DNA of 64,000 nt from Nocardia flavorosea (GTDB lineage: Bacteria > Actinomycetota > Actinomycetes > Mycobacteriales > Mycobacteriaceae). Location: assembly GCF_015477805.1 (NCBI RefSeq), contig NZ_JADLQL010000001.1, positions 1,860,001-1,924,000 on the forward strand, given 5' to 3'. Below are positions 48,928 through 59,669 of this stretch, piece after piece. The notes beneath the pieces are model-generated. The model searched no databases, was not told the DNA's origin, and saw only the letters and a program-made list of their open reading frames with translations. The position numbers and the translations under genes are program-made. Positions within the stretch are counted from its first letter, which is position 1; the number at the start of each line of letters is the position of its first letter.

Positions 48928-49734
48928 ATGACCAGACCGAGTTGGGCCCCCGAAGGTATCGACCTGGATCGACCCAGCGCATCCCGCGTCTACGACTATT
49001 TCGTCGGCGGTATGCACAATTTCGAGATCGACCGGCAACTCGCCCAGCAGATCGAGACCTTCACCCCGAATGTCGCCGAGACCATGCGCGCGAACCGGGA
49101 TCTGTTGCGCCGCTGCGTCCGGTTCCTCACCGAGCAGGGAATCGAGCAGTTTCTCGATATCGGCTCCGGTATTCCGACGGTCGGTAACGTGCACGAGGTG
49201 GCACAGGCGGCCAACCCGTCGGCGCGGGTCGTCTACGTCGATATCGACCCGGTCGCGGTGGCCCACAGCACGGCCATCCTGGCCGATAATCCGAACGCTG
49301 CCGTGGTCCAGGCCGACGCGGGCCGCCCGGAAACGATCCTCGCCGATCCGCTGGTGCGCAGCCTGATCGACTTCGACAAACCGGTCGCGGTGTTGCTGCT
49401 GGGCGTCCTGCATTTCGTCACCGACGATGCCGACCCCGCCGGCTGCGTCACCCGGCTCGGCGCGGCGGTCCCGGCGGGTAGTTACCTGGCGATCACCCAT
49501 GCCACCGCGGATGGGCAGCCGGCCGAGGTTCTGGAAGCCCAGAAGCTGTCCGGCCGCACGTCCACCGAGATCGTGCTCCGCACCCGCGACGAGATCGCCG
49601 CCTACTTCACCGGCTGGACGGTGGTCGATCCCGGGCTCGTCCACCTCCCGCTGTGGCGGCCCGAGCACCCCGACGATATCGGCGAGCATCCGGAACGGTC
49701 CGGGGCATACGGCGCGGTCGCCCGCAAGGACTGA
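48928..49734 (+). CDS. SAM-dependent methyltransferase, DUF574 (PF04672) type
   Basis: 268 residues. The opening APEGIDLDRPSASRVYDYFVGGMHNFEIDR is the hallmark of this actinobacterial family, followed by SAM motif I FLDIGSGIPT and VYVDIDPVAVAHS. The family is expanded in Streptomyces and Nocardia, and substrates are mostly unknown. AAAGGAATT lies 12 bases before the ATG. No biosynthetic neighbour explains it. Confidence 0.92.
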   Translation: MTRPSWAPEGIDLDRPSASRVYDYFVGGMHNFEIDRQLAQQIETFTPNVAETMRANRDLLRRCVRFLTEQGIEQFLDIGSGIPTVGNVHEVAQAANPSARVVYVDIDPVAVAHSTAILADNPNAAVVQADAGRPETILADPLVRSLIDFDKPVAVLLLGVLHFVTDDADPAGCVTRLGAAVPAGSYLAITHATADGQPAEVLEAQKLSGRTSTEIVLRTRDEIAAYFTGWTVVDPGLVHLPLWRPEHPDDIGEHPERSGAYGAVARKD

Positions 49735-49884
49735 GCCGAGCCCACTCGGACTCGGTCCGCCGGCGGCCGTCCGGCCGTCACTGCGTCACCGCGACCGCAC
49801 AGCCGGCCGGGCCTCGAGCGTGCCGGCTGTTGCGAATGACCTACGCAGCACGTCGAGAACGCGGGGCCGGGACGACATGTAGAG

Positions 49885-49910
49885 ACGTACGGCGTGGAAA
49901 CGCCGTACGT
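49885..49910. terminator. perfect 10-bp hairpin, first of two
   Basis: ACGTACGGCG, loop TGGAAA, CGCCGTACGT. It lies between the convergent methyltransferase and lipase genes, where a bidirectional terminator is expected. Confidence 0.6.
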
Positions 49911-49924
49911 GGCGAAGATCCGCA

Positions 49925-49948
49925 GCGCGGGAGCGAAAACGCCCGCGC
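49925..49948. terminator. second hairpin in the convergent gap
   Basis: GCGCGGG pairs with CCCGCGC around AGCGAAAACG, 14 bases after the first hairpin. It is nearer the lipase stop at 49982. Confidence 0.45.
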
Positions 49949-49981
49949 ACCCCGTCGCGGGTGCGCACGCCGGCGGAGCCG

Positions 49982-51181
49982 TCATGTCCCGCATGTGGCG
50001 CCGGGTTGTTCCCCGGCGAACAGGGTGCGCAGGAAGGCATCGACGTCGTCGGCCGCGGCCGTGAGGACAGCGCGGTGATCGGCGCCTTCGTAGGTCCGGT
50101 AGTCCACAACGGAACCGCCCGCGCACAGCTTTTCGGTGATCTGCGTGGTGATCGGGGCGCCGACCAGGGCGTCGTCGGTGCCCTGTGCGACCAGCGCCGG
50201 GACCGTGAGGTGCAGCCCTTCCGGTTCCTGACCGGCGAAGTAGGCGGTGAGGGCGGCAGTGTCGGCGCCGGGCGCGAACAGATCATCGGCCGGGATCCTG
50301 GCCGACGCTGCTTTGATCTGGTCCATACAACCCGTGCGGGCCGCGTCGAGCAACGGCCGCGCCGCATCACTGATCATGTTCTCGGCCGAAAGCGCCGGAT
50401 CCGCGGCTTCGGCACCGAGCAGCAGTACCGGCAGGAACGGTATCGCCGCACGCACCCCGGGACCACCGGCTGCCATATACGCGGCGGTATCGCTGGTGCG
50501 ACTACCGGGCGCGTAGGACACGGCGCCCACGAGGTCGAGCTCGGGAGCGTATTCCGCGCCCTGAGCGGCGGTGAACAAGGCGGCGTGCCCGCCCTGACTA
50601 TGGCCCGCCACAGCCCATTTCGCCCCGATCCGGGAATCGAGCCCGCGCGCGGCACGCACGATATCGGTCACGGTGTGCGCGGCGCTGACACCGTTCATAT
50701 AGGGATGTTCGCCGGGGGTTCCCAATCCCTCGTAATCCGTGGCGGCTACCGCGTAACCGGCGGATACCCACCGGGCGATCACCGGATCCGTGACCGCGAG
50801 ATAGTCGCGCGCCGGCCCGCCGACGCTGTGCGCCGACGGGGCGCAGGCATCACCGACGCCGGTGGTGCCGTGCGCCCAGCTGATAACCGGCCAGCCGCCC
50901 TCGGGCGGTTCACCGGCCGGAACGGTTACCGTGCCGGATACCAGGATCTGCCGGCCGGCCGCGGACTGCGACAGGTAGGTGATCCGCTCGGTCCGGGCAT
51001 CCTCGGGTATCACCGAATCCGGCGAGACCCGCACCGGTGTGGCCGTGATCAGTGCGCCCGGCGTGGCGCTTGCGGCCTGGTCGGAGCCATCACCACAGGC
51101 AGTGGCGATCAGGGCAGTCGCCGCGAGCACGATCGCCGCACGCCATTTTGCCGTACCGCGGCGGGACAGAACTGTTCTCAT
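49982..51181 (-). CDS. secretory lipase (LIP family) lipoprotein
   Basis: 399 residues from the ATG at 51181, giving a lipoprotein signal with lipobox ATAC. The mature enzyme fits the secretory lipase family (PF03583 type): ISWAHGTTGVGDACAPS, nucleophile elbow GHSQGG, an acid in VAQGTDDALVG and His in EGADHRAV. It probably hydrolyses esters or triacylglycerol outside the cell. Its upstream region (51236-51280) is AT-rich with the palindrome TTCTAGAA, a likely promoter or operator. Confidence 0.9.
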   Translation of the reverse strand: MRTVLSRRGTAKWRAAIVLAATALIATACGDGSDQAASATPGALITATPVRVSPDSVIPEDARTERITYLSQSAAGRQILVSGTVTVPAGEPPEGGWPVISWAHGTTGVGDACAPSAHSVGGPARDYLAVTDPVIARWVSAGYAVAATDYEGLGTPGEHPYMNGVSAAHTVTDIVRAARGLDSRIGAKWAVAGHSQGGHAALFTAAQGAEYAPELDLVGAVSYAPGSRTSDTAAYMAAGGPGVRAAIPFLPVLLLGAEAADPALSAENMISDAARPLLDAARTGCMDQIKAASARIPADDLFAPGADTAALTAYFAGQEPEGLHLTVPALVAQGTDDALVGAPITTQITEKLCAGGSVVDYRTYEGADHRAVLTAAADDVDAFLRTLFAGEQPGATCGT

Positions 51182-51516
51182 ATCACGCTTCCAACCCTGC
51201 ACGGCCGCGTGATTTCGCTCCATCGGAAACCGGCCGCCGCACTAAAACTGAAATTCATTCTAGAAGCTAACACGGCATACGGTGCCGATGGCGCGAATCG
51301 GCAAGTTCGCCGGCCACGGCCGACCGATACCTGCGTCCGGCCACTGCCCCGTACGGGCATCCGACGCCTTTCCCTCGGTCCAGCCGTGCCGGCGCGAACA
51401 ACCGAACCATGACGCCGTGGCACAGTCGGATTCCGGTCCCGAACCGGAGAGTCAGCGTTTCCCGGGTCGGCGGACGGCTGCCGAGCGCAGCGCCCGGACC
51501 GGCCCGGACGCCACGA
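51182..51516. promoter_or_regulatory. gap with AT-rich lipase promoter region
   Basis: 335 bases between the lipase start and the RidA-like stop. Bases 51236-51280 are AT-rich and contain TTCTAGAA at 51258-51265. The rest shows no gene. Confidence 0.45.
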
Positions 51517-51918
51517 TCACGCGACAGCGGTTGCTTCGAGTTCGACCAGCTGGCCCGGTATCGCCAGCCGGGTCACCCCGAGCATCGTGGTGGCCGGCGC
51601 CACTTTCGCCGCGCCCAACCGCGACGCGAGGACACCGTAATGCCGGAAGAGCAGGTCGACATCGGTGGTGTAGACGTTGAGCCGTACCAGATCGGCCACG
51701 GACATCCCCGCCTCGCTGAGTACCGCTTCCAGATTGTCGAGACTCAGTGCCAGTTGCGCCGCCATATCGCCATCGTGCCGGGGTTCACCATCCGGGCTCA
51801 TGGCGGTCTGGCCGGAGCAATACAGCGTCCGGGTGTGCCCGGAAACGAGCGTGCCTTGATCGAAGCCCAACTCCGCCGACCACGTCACCGGATTGATCGC
51901 TGTACGTTCCACTGCCAT
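51517..51918 (-). CDS. RidA/YjgF-family protein lacking the catalytic Arg
   Basis: 133 residues with the RidA fold pattern (LYCSGQTAMSPDG, QLALSLDNLEAVLSEAGMSVADLVRLNVYTTDVD, VELEATAVA). Archetypal RidA enzymes use an Arg in the PAR(S/T) segment to deaminate enamines and imines; here the segment reads PATTMLGVT, so that reaction is unlikely and it belongs to another Rid subgroup. It is divergent from the WYL regulator, with 97 bases between the starts, so it is the likely target of that regulator. Confidence 0.88.
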   Translation of the reverse strand: MAVERTAINPVTWSAELGFDQGTLVSGHTRTLYCSGQTAMSPDGEPRHDGDMAAQLALSLDNLEAVLSEAGMSVADLVRLNVYTTDVDLLFRHYGVLASRLGAAKVAPATTMLGVTRLAIPGQLVELEATAVA

Positions 51919-52015
51919 TTCGGCTCCATTCGATTCATCGGAAAAGTCCTACGCCGACGAGTCTCCCGAGAAATCACGACATCCCCGGTCAGGTATTCCG
52001 GGTAGATTTCCCGGC

Positions 52016-52993
52016 ATGCGCGCCGACCGGTTGGTCTCGCTGGTGCTGCTGCTGCGCCGGCACGGCCGGTTGTCGGCAGCCACGCTCGCCCGCGAGTTGG
52101 AGGTATCCACCCGTACGGTGCTGCGGGATATCGAAGCCCTGTCCGCAGCCGGCGTCCCGGTGTACGCCGAGCGCGGCCGGCACGGGGGTTTCGCACTGCT
52201 GCCCGGTTTCCGCACCGAACTCACCGGACTCAACCACGAGGAGGCGCTGGCCCTGCTGGTCGCCGGAACACGGCGCGGAGCACAGCTTTTCGGATTGGGT
52301 TCGGCGCTCGCATCGGCCATGCTGAAAGTGGTCGACGCCTTGCCCGAAAGCTATCGGACCGCAGCGAACGAAGCGGCCCAGCGGTTGCTCATCGAACCCG
52401 GGACCGATCTACTCGCGCGCCGGGTGACCGAGGACGACATACCCGACGCCGTGGTGGCCGCGGTCCGGCGTGCGGTGCTGGCCGGGCACAAGCTGCGGAT
52501 CCACTACGCGGCCGTGGACCGGGCGCCGGACTGGCGCACTGTGGACCCGATCGGCCTGGTCATGGTGCGCGGCCAGGGATATCTGCTGGCCACCCGCTCG
52601 GGCGCGGACCGCACCTACCGGCTGTCGCGGCTGCTGGCCGCCGAAGAACTGGACGAACCCGCACAGCGAAGCGACCGGGTCGACCTGCACGATGCCTGGC
52701 GGGAACGCAGCACACGGTTCCGGGTGGGTGGTAACCAGGTCACAGTACTGACCCGGGTGGATCCGGGCCGCCGAGACGAGCTGGTGGATACAGCCCTCGC
52801 CGTGCGCAGCGAAGAAACCGAAGCCGACGGCCGGTTGCGGATGGAGGTGACCTTCCAGGACTCCCGGCATGCCGAATGGGCACTGTGGCAACTCGCCATG
52901 GACGCCGAAGCCCTGGCCCCGCAGTGGTTACGCATCCGCCTGCACGACCGCGCCGCCGCGATCACCGCCCGCTACAGCGAGCACACCGCCTAG
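52016..52993 (+). CDS. DeoR-type HTH / WYL-domain regulator
   Basis: 325 residues from the ATG at 52016, which gives the standard start [20 protein letters not shown]. An N-terminal HTH_11 ([20 protein letters not shown]) is followed by a WYL-type domain (about 135-215: [28 protein letters not shown]) and a WCX-like C-terminus. The nominal WYL triplet is GYL here. It probably controls itself and the divergent RidA-like gene. Such YafY-like proteins respond to unknown small ligands or nucleic acid. Confidence 0.92.
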   Translation: MRADRLVSLVLLLRRHGRLSAATLARELEVSTRTVLRDIEALSAAGVPVYAERGRHGGFALLPGFRTELTGLNHEEALALLVAGTRRGAQLFGLGSALASAMLKVVDALPESYRTAANEAAQRLLIEPGTDLLARRVTEDDIPDAVVAAVRRAVLAGHKLRIHYAAVDRAPDWRTVDPIGLVMVRGQGYLLATRSGADRTYRLSRLLAAEELDEPAQRSDRVDLHDAWRERSTRFRVGGNQVTVLTRVDPGRRDELVDTALAVRSEETEADGRLRMEVTFQDSRHAEWALWQLAMDAEALAPQWLRIRLHDRAAAITARYSEHTA

Positions 52994-53062
52994 GGAATCC
53001 AGCGGGGTACGTACCGGCGATTACGAGAGGCAGCCGCGACGTCACCGGCCCCAGGCCCGTTG

Positions 53063-53080
53063 CACCCCCATTCGGGGGTG
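53063..53080 (+). terminator. hairpin after the WYL gene
   Basis: CACCCCC, loop ATTC, GGGGGTG; 69 bases after the stop at 52993. No T-run follows. Confidence 0.5.
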
Positions 53081-53091
53081 GCCGCGCAACA

Positions 53092-53105
53092 GTGACATGT
53101 ATCAC
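53092..53105. promoter_or_regulatory. GTGA-N6-TCAC palindrome upstream of acyl-CoA synthetase
   Basis: GTGACATGTATCAC is nearly palindromic and lies 84 bases before the synthetase ATG in a short AT-rich patch. Possible TetR- or GntR-type operator or part of the promoter. Confidence 0.4.
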
Positions 53106-53189
53106 TATCTCATCGGGTCACGCGGCCGAAAGGTACGCCTACGGCCCTGGATACAAGGCGTCCGCACGGGCGCCGGGAGAGGACCGGTG

Positions 53190-54830
53190 ATGAGTACAGC
53201 GCAGAAGAGCTATGCCTCCGGCGCGTGGGATGTTCCACTGCTCGGAGACACGATCGGTGACAACTTCGATCGCACGGTGGCCACCTTCCCCGATAACGAT
53301 GCCCTGGTGGATGTGGCCGGCGGCCGGCGCTGGACGTACCGCGCGCTCGCTACGGAAATCGACGCGCTGGCTTCGGGATTGCTCGCGGCAGGAATCGGCA
53401 GCGGAGACCGGGTCGCGATCTGGGCGCCCAACTGTCCGGAATGGGTTTTCGTCCAGTACGCGACTGCCAAGATCGGCGCGATACTGGTCACCGTCAATCC
53501 CGCCTATCGCGCGCACGAACTCGAATACGTGCTCCGGCAGGCCGGCGTCCGGATGGTGTTCGCCGCGGCTTCGTTCAAAACCTCCGACTACGCCGCAATG
53601 CTGGACGAGGTCCGGCCGAAGTGCCCGGCCCTGGAACGGGTGGTACTGCTCGGCAGCACGGACTGGTCCGATGTGCTGTCGACGGGACGCGATGCCGACC
53701 CGGCCGCGCTCGCCGCCGCCCAGGGCAGATTGGCCGCGGACGATCCGATCAATATCCAATACACCTCGGGCACCACGGGTTTCCCCAAGGGGGCGACGCT
53801 GAGCCACCACAATATCCTCAACAACGGGTTCTTCGTCGGCGAGATCTGCGGCTATACCGAGCAGGACCGTGTATGTATCCCGGTCCCCTTCTACCACTGC
53901 TTCGGCATGGTCATGGGCAACCTGGCCTGCACCAGTCATGGGGCGACGATGGTCATCCCGGCGCCGGCGTTCGATCCCGCGGCCACTCTCGCCGCGGTAC
54001 AGCAAGAACGGTGCACATCGCTGTACGGAGTGCCGACCATGTTCATCGCCGAACTCGCCGAACCCGGCTTCGGCGACTACCGGCTGTCGACGCTGCGGAC
54101 CGGGATCATGGCGGGGTCGCCGTGTCCGGTGGAGGTGATGAAGCAGGTCATCGAGCGAATGGGAATGAGCGACGTGACCATCTGCTACGGAATGACCGAG
54201 ACGTCACCGGTTTCCACCCAGACCCGGGCGGGCGACAGTATCGACCAGCGCACGGCGACGGTCGGGCAGGTCGGCCCGCATCTGGAGATCAAAATCGTCG
54301 ATCCGGTGAGCGGCCGGACGCTGCCGCGCGGGGAACCGGGTGAGGTATGCACCCGGGGTTATTCGGTCATGCTCGGCTATTGGGAGGACCCGGAGAAAAC
54401 CGCGGAGGTCGTCGACGCGGCCCGCTGGATGCACACCGGCGATCTCGGGATCATGGACGACGCCGGTTATGTGTCCATCACCGGGCGCATCAAAGATATG
54501 GTGATCCGCGGCGGGGAGAACATCTACCCGCGCGAAATCGAGGAGTTCCTCTACACCCATCCCGATATTCTCGACGCGCAGGTGATCGGTGTCCCCGACG
54601 CCGGATACGGCGAGGAACTGATGGCCTGGGTCCGGATGCGGCCGGGCGCCCCCGCCCTCGACGCCGCGGCGCTGCGCTTATTCTGCGACGGCCGGCTGGC
54701 GCACTACAAGATCCCCCGCTATGTGCACGTGGTCGACGAATTCCCGATGACGGTCACGGGGAAAGTGCGCAAGGTGGAGATGCGTGAGCAGGCCCTGGCC
54801 CTGCTCGAGGGTATGGCCGAGGACCAATGA
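53190..54830 (+). CDS. fadD: long-chain acyl-CoA synthetase (FadD35-like)
   Basis: 546 residues from the ATG at 53190, with GAGAGGA eight bases before it. It is an ANL-superfamily enzyme with the P-loop [11 protein letters not shown] (191-201), YGMTETSP, the hinge [18 protein letters not shown] and the catalytic Lys in [10 protein letters not shown]. It activates fatty acids to acyl-CoA through acyl-AMP. The length and N-terminus resemble mycobacterial FadD35 (Rv2505c). It converges with the SDR gene and may act in the same lipid pathway. Confidence 0.93.
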   Translation: MSTAQKSYASGAWDVPLLGDTIGDNFDRTVATFPDNDALVDVAGGRRWTYRALATEIDALASGLLAAGIGSGDRVAIWAPNCPEWVFVQYATAKIGAILVTVNPAYRAHELEYVLRQAGVRMVFAAASFKTSDYAAMLDEVRPKCPALERVVLLGSTDWSDVLSTGRDADPAALAAAQGRLAADDPINIQYTSGTTGFPKGATLSHHNILNNGFFVGEICGYTEQDRVCIPVPFYHCFGMVMGNLACTSHGATMVIPAPAFDPAATLAAVQQERCTSLYGVPTMFIAELAEPGFGDYRLSTLRTGIMAGSPCPVEVMKQVIERMGMSDVTICYGMTETSPVSTQTRAGDSIDQRTATVGQVGPHLEIKIVDPVSGRTLPRGEPGEVCTRGYSVMLGYWEDPEKTAEVVDAARWMHTGDLGIMDDAGYVSITGRIKDMVIRGGENIYPREIEEFLYTHPDILDAQVIGVPDAGYGEELMAWVRMRPGAPALDAAALRLFCDGRLAHYKIPRYVHVVDEFPMTVTGKVRKVEMREQALALLEGMAEDQ

Positions 54831-54911
54831 CCGCGCCTTGTGAGCAAGCGATCGGGCGGGGGCCTCGCCGGGCCGGAATTGCAACCGGCCCGGCGAGGTC
54901 GCCGATCCGGT

Positions 54912-55754
54912 TCAGGCCGGGGTACCGAAAGACTCGAGAATCGTATCGATCCGCTCCCGAGCAGCGGCCGCCATCTCCGGATGCGTGGTTTCGTACAGCT
55001 TTCCGGATTCCACCGCACCGAGGATTATTTCCGCCGCCCGGGACGCCGGGATCATCTCCTTCGCCATTTCGGCGACGCCTTCCATCATTGGTGCCAGCTT
55101 GTCCATTACTTCGGGCGGCAACGTCTCCGCGTCCGGTGCCCGGTCCTCCGGCGCAGTGGCGAGCTCGGCGAGACCTCGGAACATCTGGGTGTCCACCGGG
55201 CCCGGACACAACACTGTCACGCCGACCTCCGGCGCGATCAGGTCCAGTTCACCCCGCAACGATTCCGACATCGAGATGATCGCCGCCTTGCTCGCCGCGT
55301 ACGGCGCACCGAACAGACCGACTGTCAGCCCCGCCAATGAAGCCGTGTTGACGATATGCCCTCGTCCGGCGGCAATCAGATGCGGCGTGAATACGTGGAT
55401 ACCGTTCACGACTCCGCCGACATTCACGGCCCAGACTCGGTGCCAGTCGGCGAGGGTGATTTCCCAGCTCGGCCCACCCGCCCCCATTCCGGCGTTGTTG
55501 AAAACCAGGTCGATGTGGCCGAATTCGGCGAGCGTCCGGTCGGCGAGCGCACGGACCTGCTCGATATCGGCGACATCGGTGGGCACGGCGATCGCCCGGT
55601 CGCCGAGCTCGGTAGCGGTTTTCGTCAGCGCCTCGGAATCGATATCGGCCACGATCACCCGCAGCCCCCGCTCCACCAACGCGGCGGCGGTCGCCGCACC
55701 GATACCGTTCGCGGCGCCGGTGACGACAGCAACCTGCCCGGCTTCCAGTTTCAT
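54912..55754 (-). CDS. short-chain dehydrogenase/reductase
   Basis: 280 residues of a classical SDR: cofactor motif TGAANGIG (12-19), an acidic residue in VADIDSE that favours NAD(H), FNNAG, catalytic Ser in NTASLAG and YAASK. The C-terminal 70 residues are rich in Glu and Met (VMDKLAPMMEGVAEMAKEM) and are longer than in a minimal SDR. The substrate is unknown. It ends 81 bases from the acyl-CoA synthetase stop. Confidence 0.92.
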   Translation of the reverse strand: MKLEAGQVAVVTGAANGIGAATAAALVERGLRVIVADIDSEALTKTATELGDRAIAVPTDVADIEQVRALADRTLAEFGHIDLVFNNAGMGAGGPSWEITLADWHRVWAVNVGGVVNGIHVFTPHLIAAGRGHIVNTASLAGLTVGLFGAPYAASKAAIISMSESLRGELDLIAPEVGVTVLCPGPVDTQMFRGLAELATAPEDRAPDAETLPPEVMDKLAPMMEGVAEMAKEMIPASRAAEIILGAVESGKLYETTHPEMAAAARERIDTILESFGTPA

Positions 55755-56046
55755 ATGCCCTCCAGTCGGATGCCCGCCTCGGCGGCGGGCTTCCCACCAT
55801 TCTCGCGATCTCGGCTGCCGACCACATCGGTCTGCGGGCCTACGCGCGTTTCAACCTCGAGTACCATTGCGCGGCAGGCGAGACGCTTGCACGATCGGGC
55901 CCGGACCGGAAAACGATCGCCCCGGTACCGCGGGTCCCGAGATCGAGCGGCACCGTCCACGAGCCGGACGGCCCCCTTCCGCCACACGGTCCCCCCGGCG
56001 TCGTGACATCGTCGGCCGGCGGCGAGGAGACCGTCCGATCTACCGA

Positions 56047-57411
<1,365 letters not shown>

Positions 57412-57627
57412 TCATCATCGGTGACCTCGTGTCGGCCGGCCCCCTCGGGCCGCGCTCGGGCTTTCGGATCCGCCACGAACTCACTGCCACGAGGTCACCG
57501 TTGTGAGCCTAACTGTCGGCCCGATCGGGCCTGCGACCTGGATACACTCAACGCGGTTCAAACCTACTTCTGAGTAATTTTCGCCACAGATATCCGGGCA
57601 TGCGCTCGCCGAGGGCCCGAAAAGCGA

Positions 57628-57656
57628 ACGCCCGGCCGGATGAACCGGCCGGGCGT
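57628..57656 (-). terminator. etfBA intrinsic terminator
   Basis: Perfect 12-bp stem ACGCCCGGCCGG / CCGGCCGGGCGT with a 5-base loop, 37 bases beyond the etfA stop. On the minus strand it is followed by TCGCTTTTCGG, giving a short U-tract. Confidence 0.85.
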
Positions 57657-57692
57657 CGGTCGTGAGCGGACGCGGACGTGGCCGCGGGGCGC

Positions 57693-58649
57693 TCAGCCCT
57701 TGTGCTTCTTGACCTCTTCGGTCAGCTGCGGGGCGACGTTGAACAGATCGCCGACGATGCCGTAATCGGCGATCTCGAAGATCGGCGCCTCTTCGTCCTT
57801 GTTGACCGCGATGATGGTCTTCGAGGTCTGCATACCGGCCCGGTGCTGGATCGCGCCGGAGATGCCCAGGGCGACGTACAGCTGCGGGGAAACCGTCTTA
57901 CCGGTCTGGCCGACCTGGAACTGGCCCGGGTAGTAGCCCGAGTCGACCGCGGCACGCGAGGCGCCGACGGCCGCGCCGAGCGAATCGGCCAGAGCCTCGA
58001 CCACGGAGAAGTTGTCGGCGGAACCGACACCGCGACCACCGGAGACGACGATATTCGCCTCGGTGAGCTCGGGCCGGTCACCCGCGACGACGGGCTCGCG
58101 GCTGGTGACCTTGACGACACCCTCTTCCTGCGCGGGGACCTCGACGGTGACCTTCTCGCCGGCGCCGGCCGAGGCCTTCGCCTCGATCGAACCCGGGCGC
58201 ACGGAGATCACGGGCACATCGCCGGTGGCCTTGGCGTCGACGGTGAAGGCGCCACCGAAGATGCTGTGCACGGCCGAGCCGTCGGCTTTGACATCGATGA
58301 CGTCGACCAGCAGGCCGGAACCGATACGGGCGGCCAGGCGGCCGGAGACCTCTTTACCCTCGGCGCTCGCGGCGACCAGGACGGCCGCCGGGGAGGCGGA
58401 TTCGACCAGGCCGGCCAGCACATCGACCTTCGGGGTGATGAGGTAGTTCTCGACATCGTCGGATTCGGCGACGTAGATCTTGGCGGCGCCGGCCGCGGCC
58501 AGCGCATCGGACAGTTTGTCGGCGGTGCCGGGCACACCGAGCACCACGGCCGACGGCTCACCGAGAGTCGCGGCGGCGCTCAGCAGTTCGGTGGTCACCT
58601 TCTTGACCGCACCGTCGGCGTGCTCGACGAGCACAAGTACTTCTGCCAT
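57693..58649 (-). CDS. etfA: electron transfer flavoprotein alpha subunit
   Basis: 318 residues. EtfA holds FAD ([12 protein letters not shown], then [23 protein letters not shown]) and passes electrons from acyl-CoA dehydrogenases to the membrane ETF dehydrogenase. It lies 39 bases after etfB on the same strand, forming an operon that ends at the terminator at 57628. Orthologue of FixB (Rv3028c). Confidence 0.97.
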   Translation of the reverse strand: MAEVLVLVEHADGAVKKVTTELLSAAATLGEPSAVVLGVPGTADKLSDALAAAGAAKIYVAESDDVENYLITPKVDVLAGLVESASPAAVLVAASAEGKEVSGRLAARIGSGLLVDVIDVKADGSAVHSIFGGAFTVDAKATGDVPVISVRPGSIEAKASAGAGEKVTVEVPAQEEGVVKVTSREPVVAGDRPELTEANIVVSGGRGVGSADNFSVVEALADSLGAAVGASRAAVDSGYYPGQFQVGQTGKTVSPQLYVALGISGAIQHRAGMQTSKTIIAVNKDEEAPIFEIADYGIVGDLFNVAPQLTEEVKKHKG

Positions 58650-58688
58650 TTGTCTCTTCTCCTAGAAGTTGCTGCGGGTGCGGGGGAC

Positions 58689-59474
58689 TCAGATGATCTT
58701 CTGGCCGACCAGGTACTGGGCGATCTTGGTGCCGCCGTCGCCCTCGTCGGTGATCTTCTCGCCCGCGGTGCGCGGCGGCTTCGGGGTGGACGCGGTCACC
58801 GCGGTGCCCGCATTGGCCACACCCACGGTCGACGGGTCGATGCCCAGATCTTCCAGGGTGAAGGTCTGCACTTCCTTCTTCTTGGCGGCCATGATGCCCT
58901 TGAAGGAGGGGAAGCGCGGTTCGTTGATCTTCTCGGTGACGCTGACGATGGCCGGCAGCGTCGCCTCCAGCTTGAACACGCCTTCGTCGGTCTCCCGCTC
59001 GCCGGTGATCTTCTCGCCGTCGACGGTGAGCTTGCGCAGATGGGTGAGCTGCGGGATGCCCAGGTATTCGGCGATGACGGCCGGGACGGCGCCGGAGCGG
59101 CCGTCGGTGGCCTCGTTACCGGCGATGACCAGTTCGACGCCCTCGACCTGCCCCAGCGCACCGGCCAGTACCCACGCGGTCTGGACGGTATCGGAGCCGT
59201 GGATGGCGGGATCGTTGATGTGGATGGCCTTGTCGGCGCCCATGGACAGGGCCTTGCGGATGGCCTCGGTGGCGCGATCCGGTCCGGCGGCCAGCACGGT
59301 GACCTCTCCGCCCTGCGCCTCCTTGATCAGGAGGGCTTCTTCGACAGCGCGCTCGTTGATCTCGTCGAGCACCGCGTCGGCGGCTTCACGGTCGAGGGTG
59401 AAGTCACCGTCGGTCAGCTTGCGCTCGGACCAGGTATCGGGCACCTGCTTGATGAGTACGACGATATTCGGCAT
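58689..59474 (-). CDS. etfB: electron transfer flavoprotein beta subunit
   Basis: 261 residues from the ATG at 59474 (PNIVVLIKQVPDTWSERKL), with AGGAGG 13 bases upstream. It contains the ETF beta signature region VIAGNEATDGRSGAVPAVIAE and the C-terminal GEKITDEGDGGTKIAQYL. It forms a heterodimer with EtfA. Its promoter lies by the palindrome at 59580, 106 bases upstream. Orthologue of FixA (Rv3029c). Confidence 0.97.
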   Translation of the reverse strand: MPNIVVLIKQVPDTWSERKLTDGDFTLDREAADAVLDEINERAVEEALLIKEAQGGEVTVLAAGPDRATEAIRKALSMGADKAIHINDPAIHGSDTVQTAWVLAGALGQVEGVELVIAGNEATDGRSGAVPAVIAEYLGIPQLTHLRKLTVDGEKITGERETDEGVFKLEATLPAIVSVTEKINEPRFPSFKGIMAAKKKEVQTFTLEDLGIDPSTVGVANAGTAVTASTPKPPRTAGEKITDEGDGGTKIAQYLVGQKII

Positions 59475-59579
59475 CGGTCTTCGTCGACCTCCTGTTCTGG
59501 TTACCTGTATTGGCGGTCGCACGATCTCCAGCGGCCGTACGTCCATGTGAGTAGCTCAGGCCGAGACATTACCCTACGT

Positions 59580-59601
59580 TAAGTTACTGACGGGTAACTT
59601 A
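59580..59601. promoter_or_regulatory. palindromic operator between etfB and the methyltransferase operon
   Basis: TAAGTTAC and GTAACTTA form a perfect 8-bp inverted repeat separated by TGACGG, 22 bases overall. The form resembles TetR-family operators. It lies in the 195-base divergent gap, 106 bases from etfB and 69 from the methyltransferase start, so it could regulate both. Confidence 0.6.
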
Positions 59602-59669
59602 CAAGCGCGGGCGGCCCCAGAGCCTCCCTGCGGACCCGTGTACCGGGCAGTACCAGTAACCTCGTCGCA

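Noticed and set aside
51258-51265. KstR-like site upstream of the secretory lipase
   Set aside because: TTCTAGAA is a palindrome, but the AAC-N2-GTT core of the KstR motif is absent.
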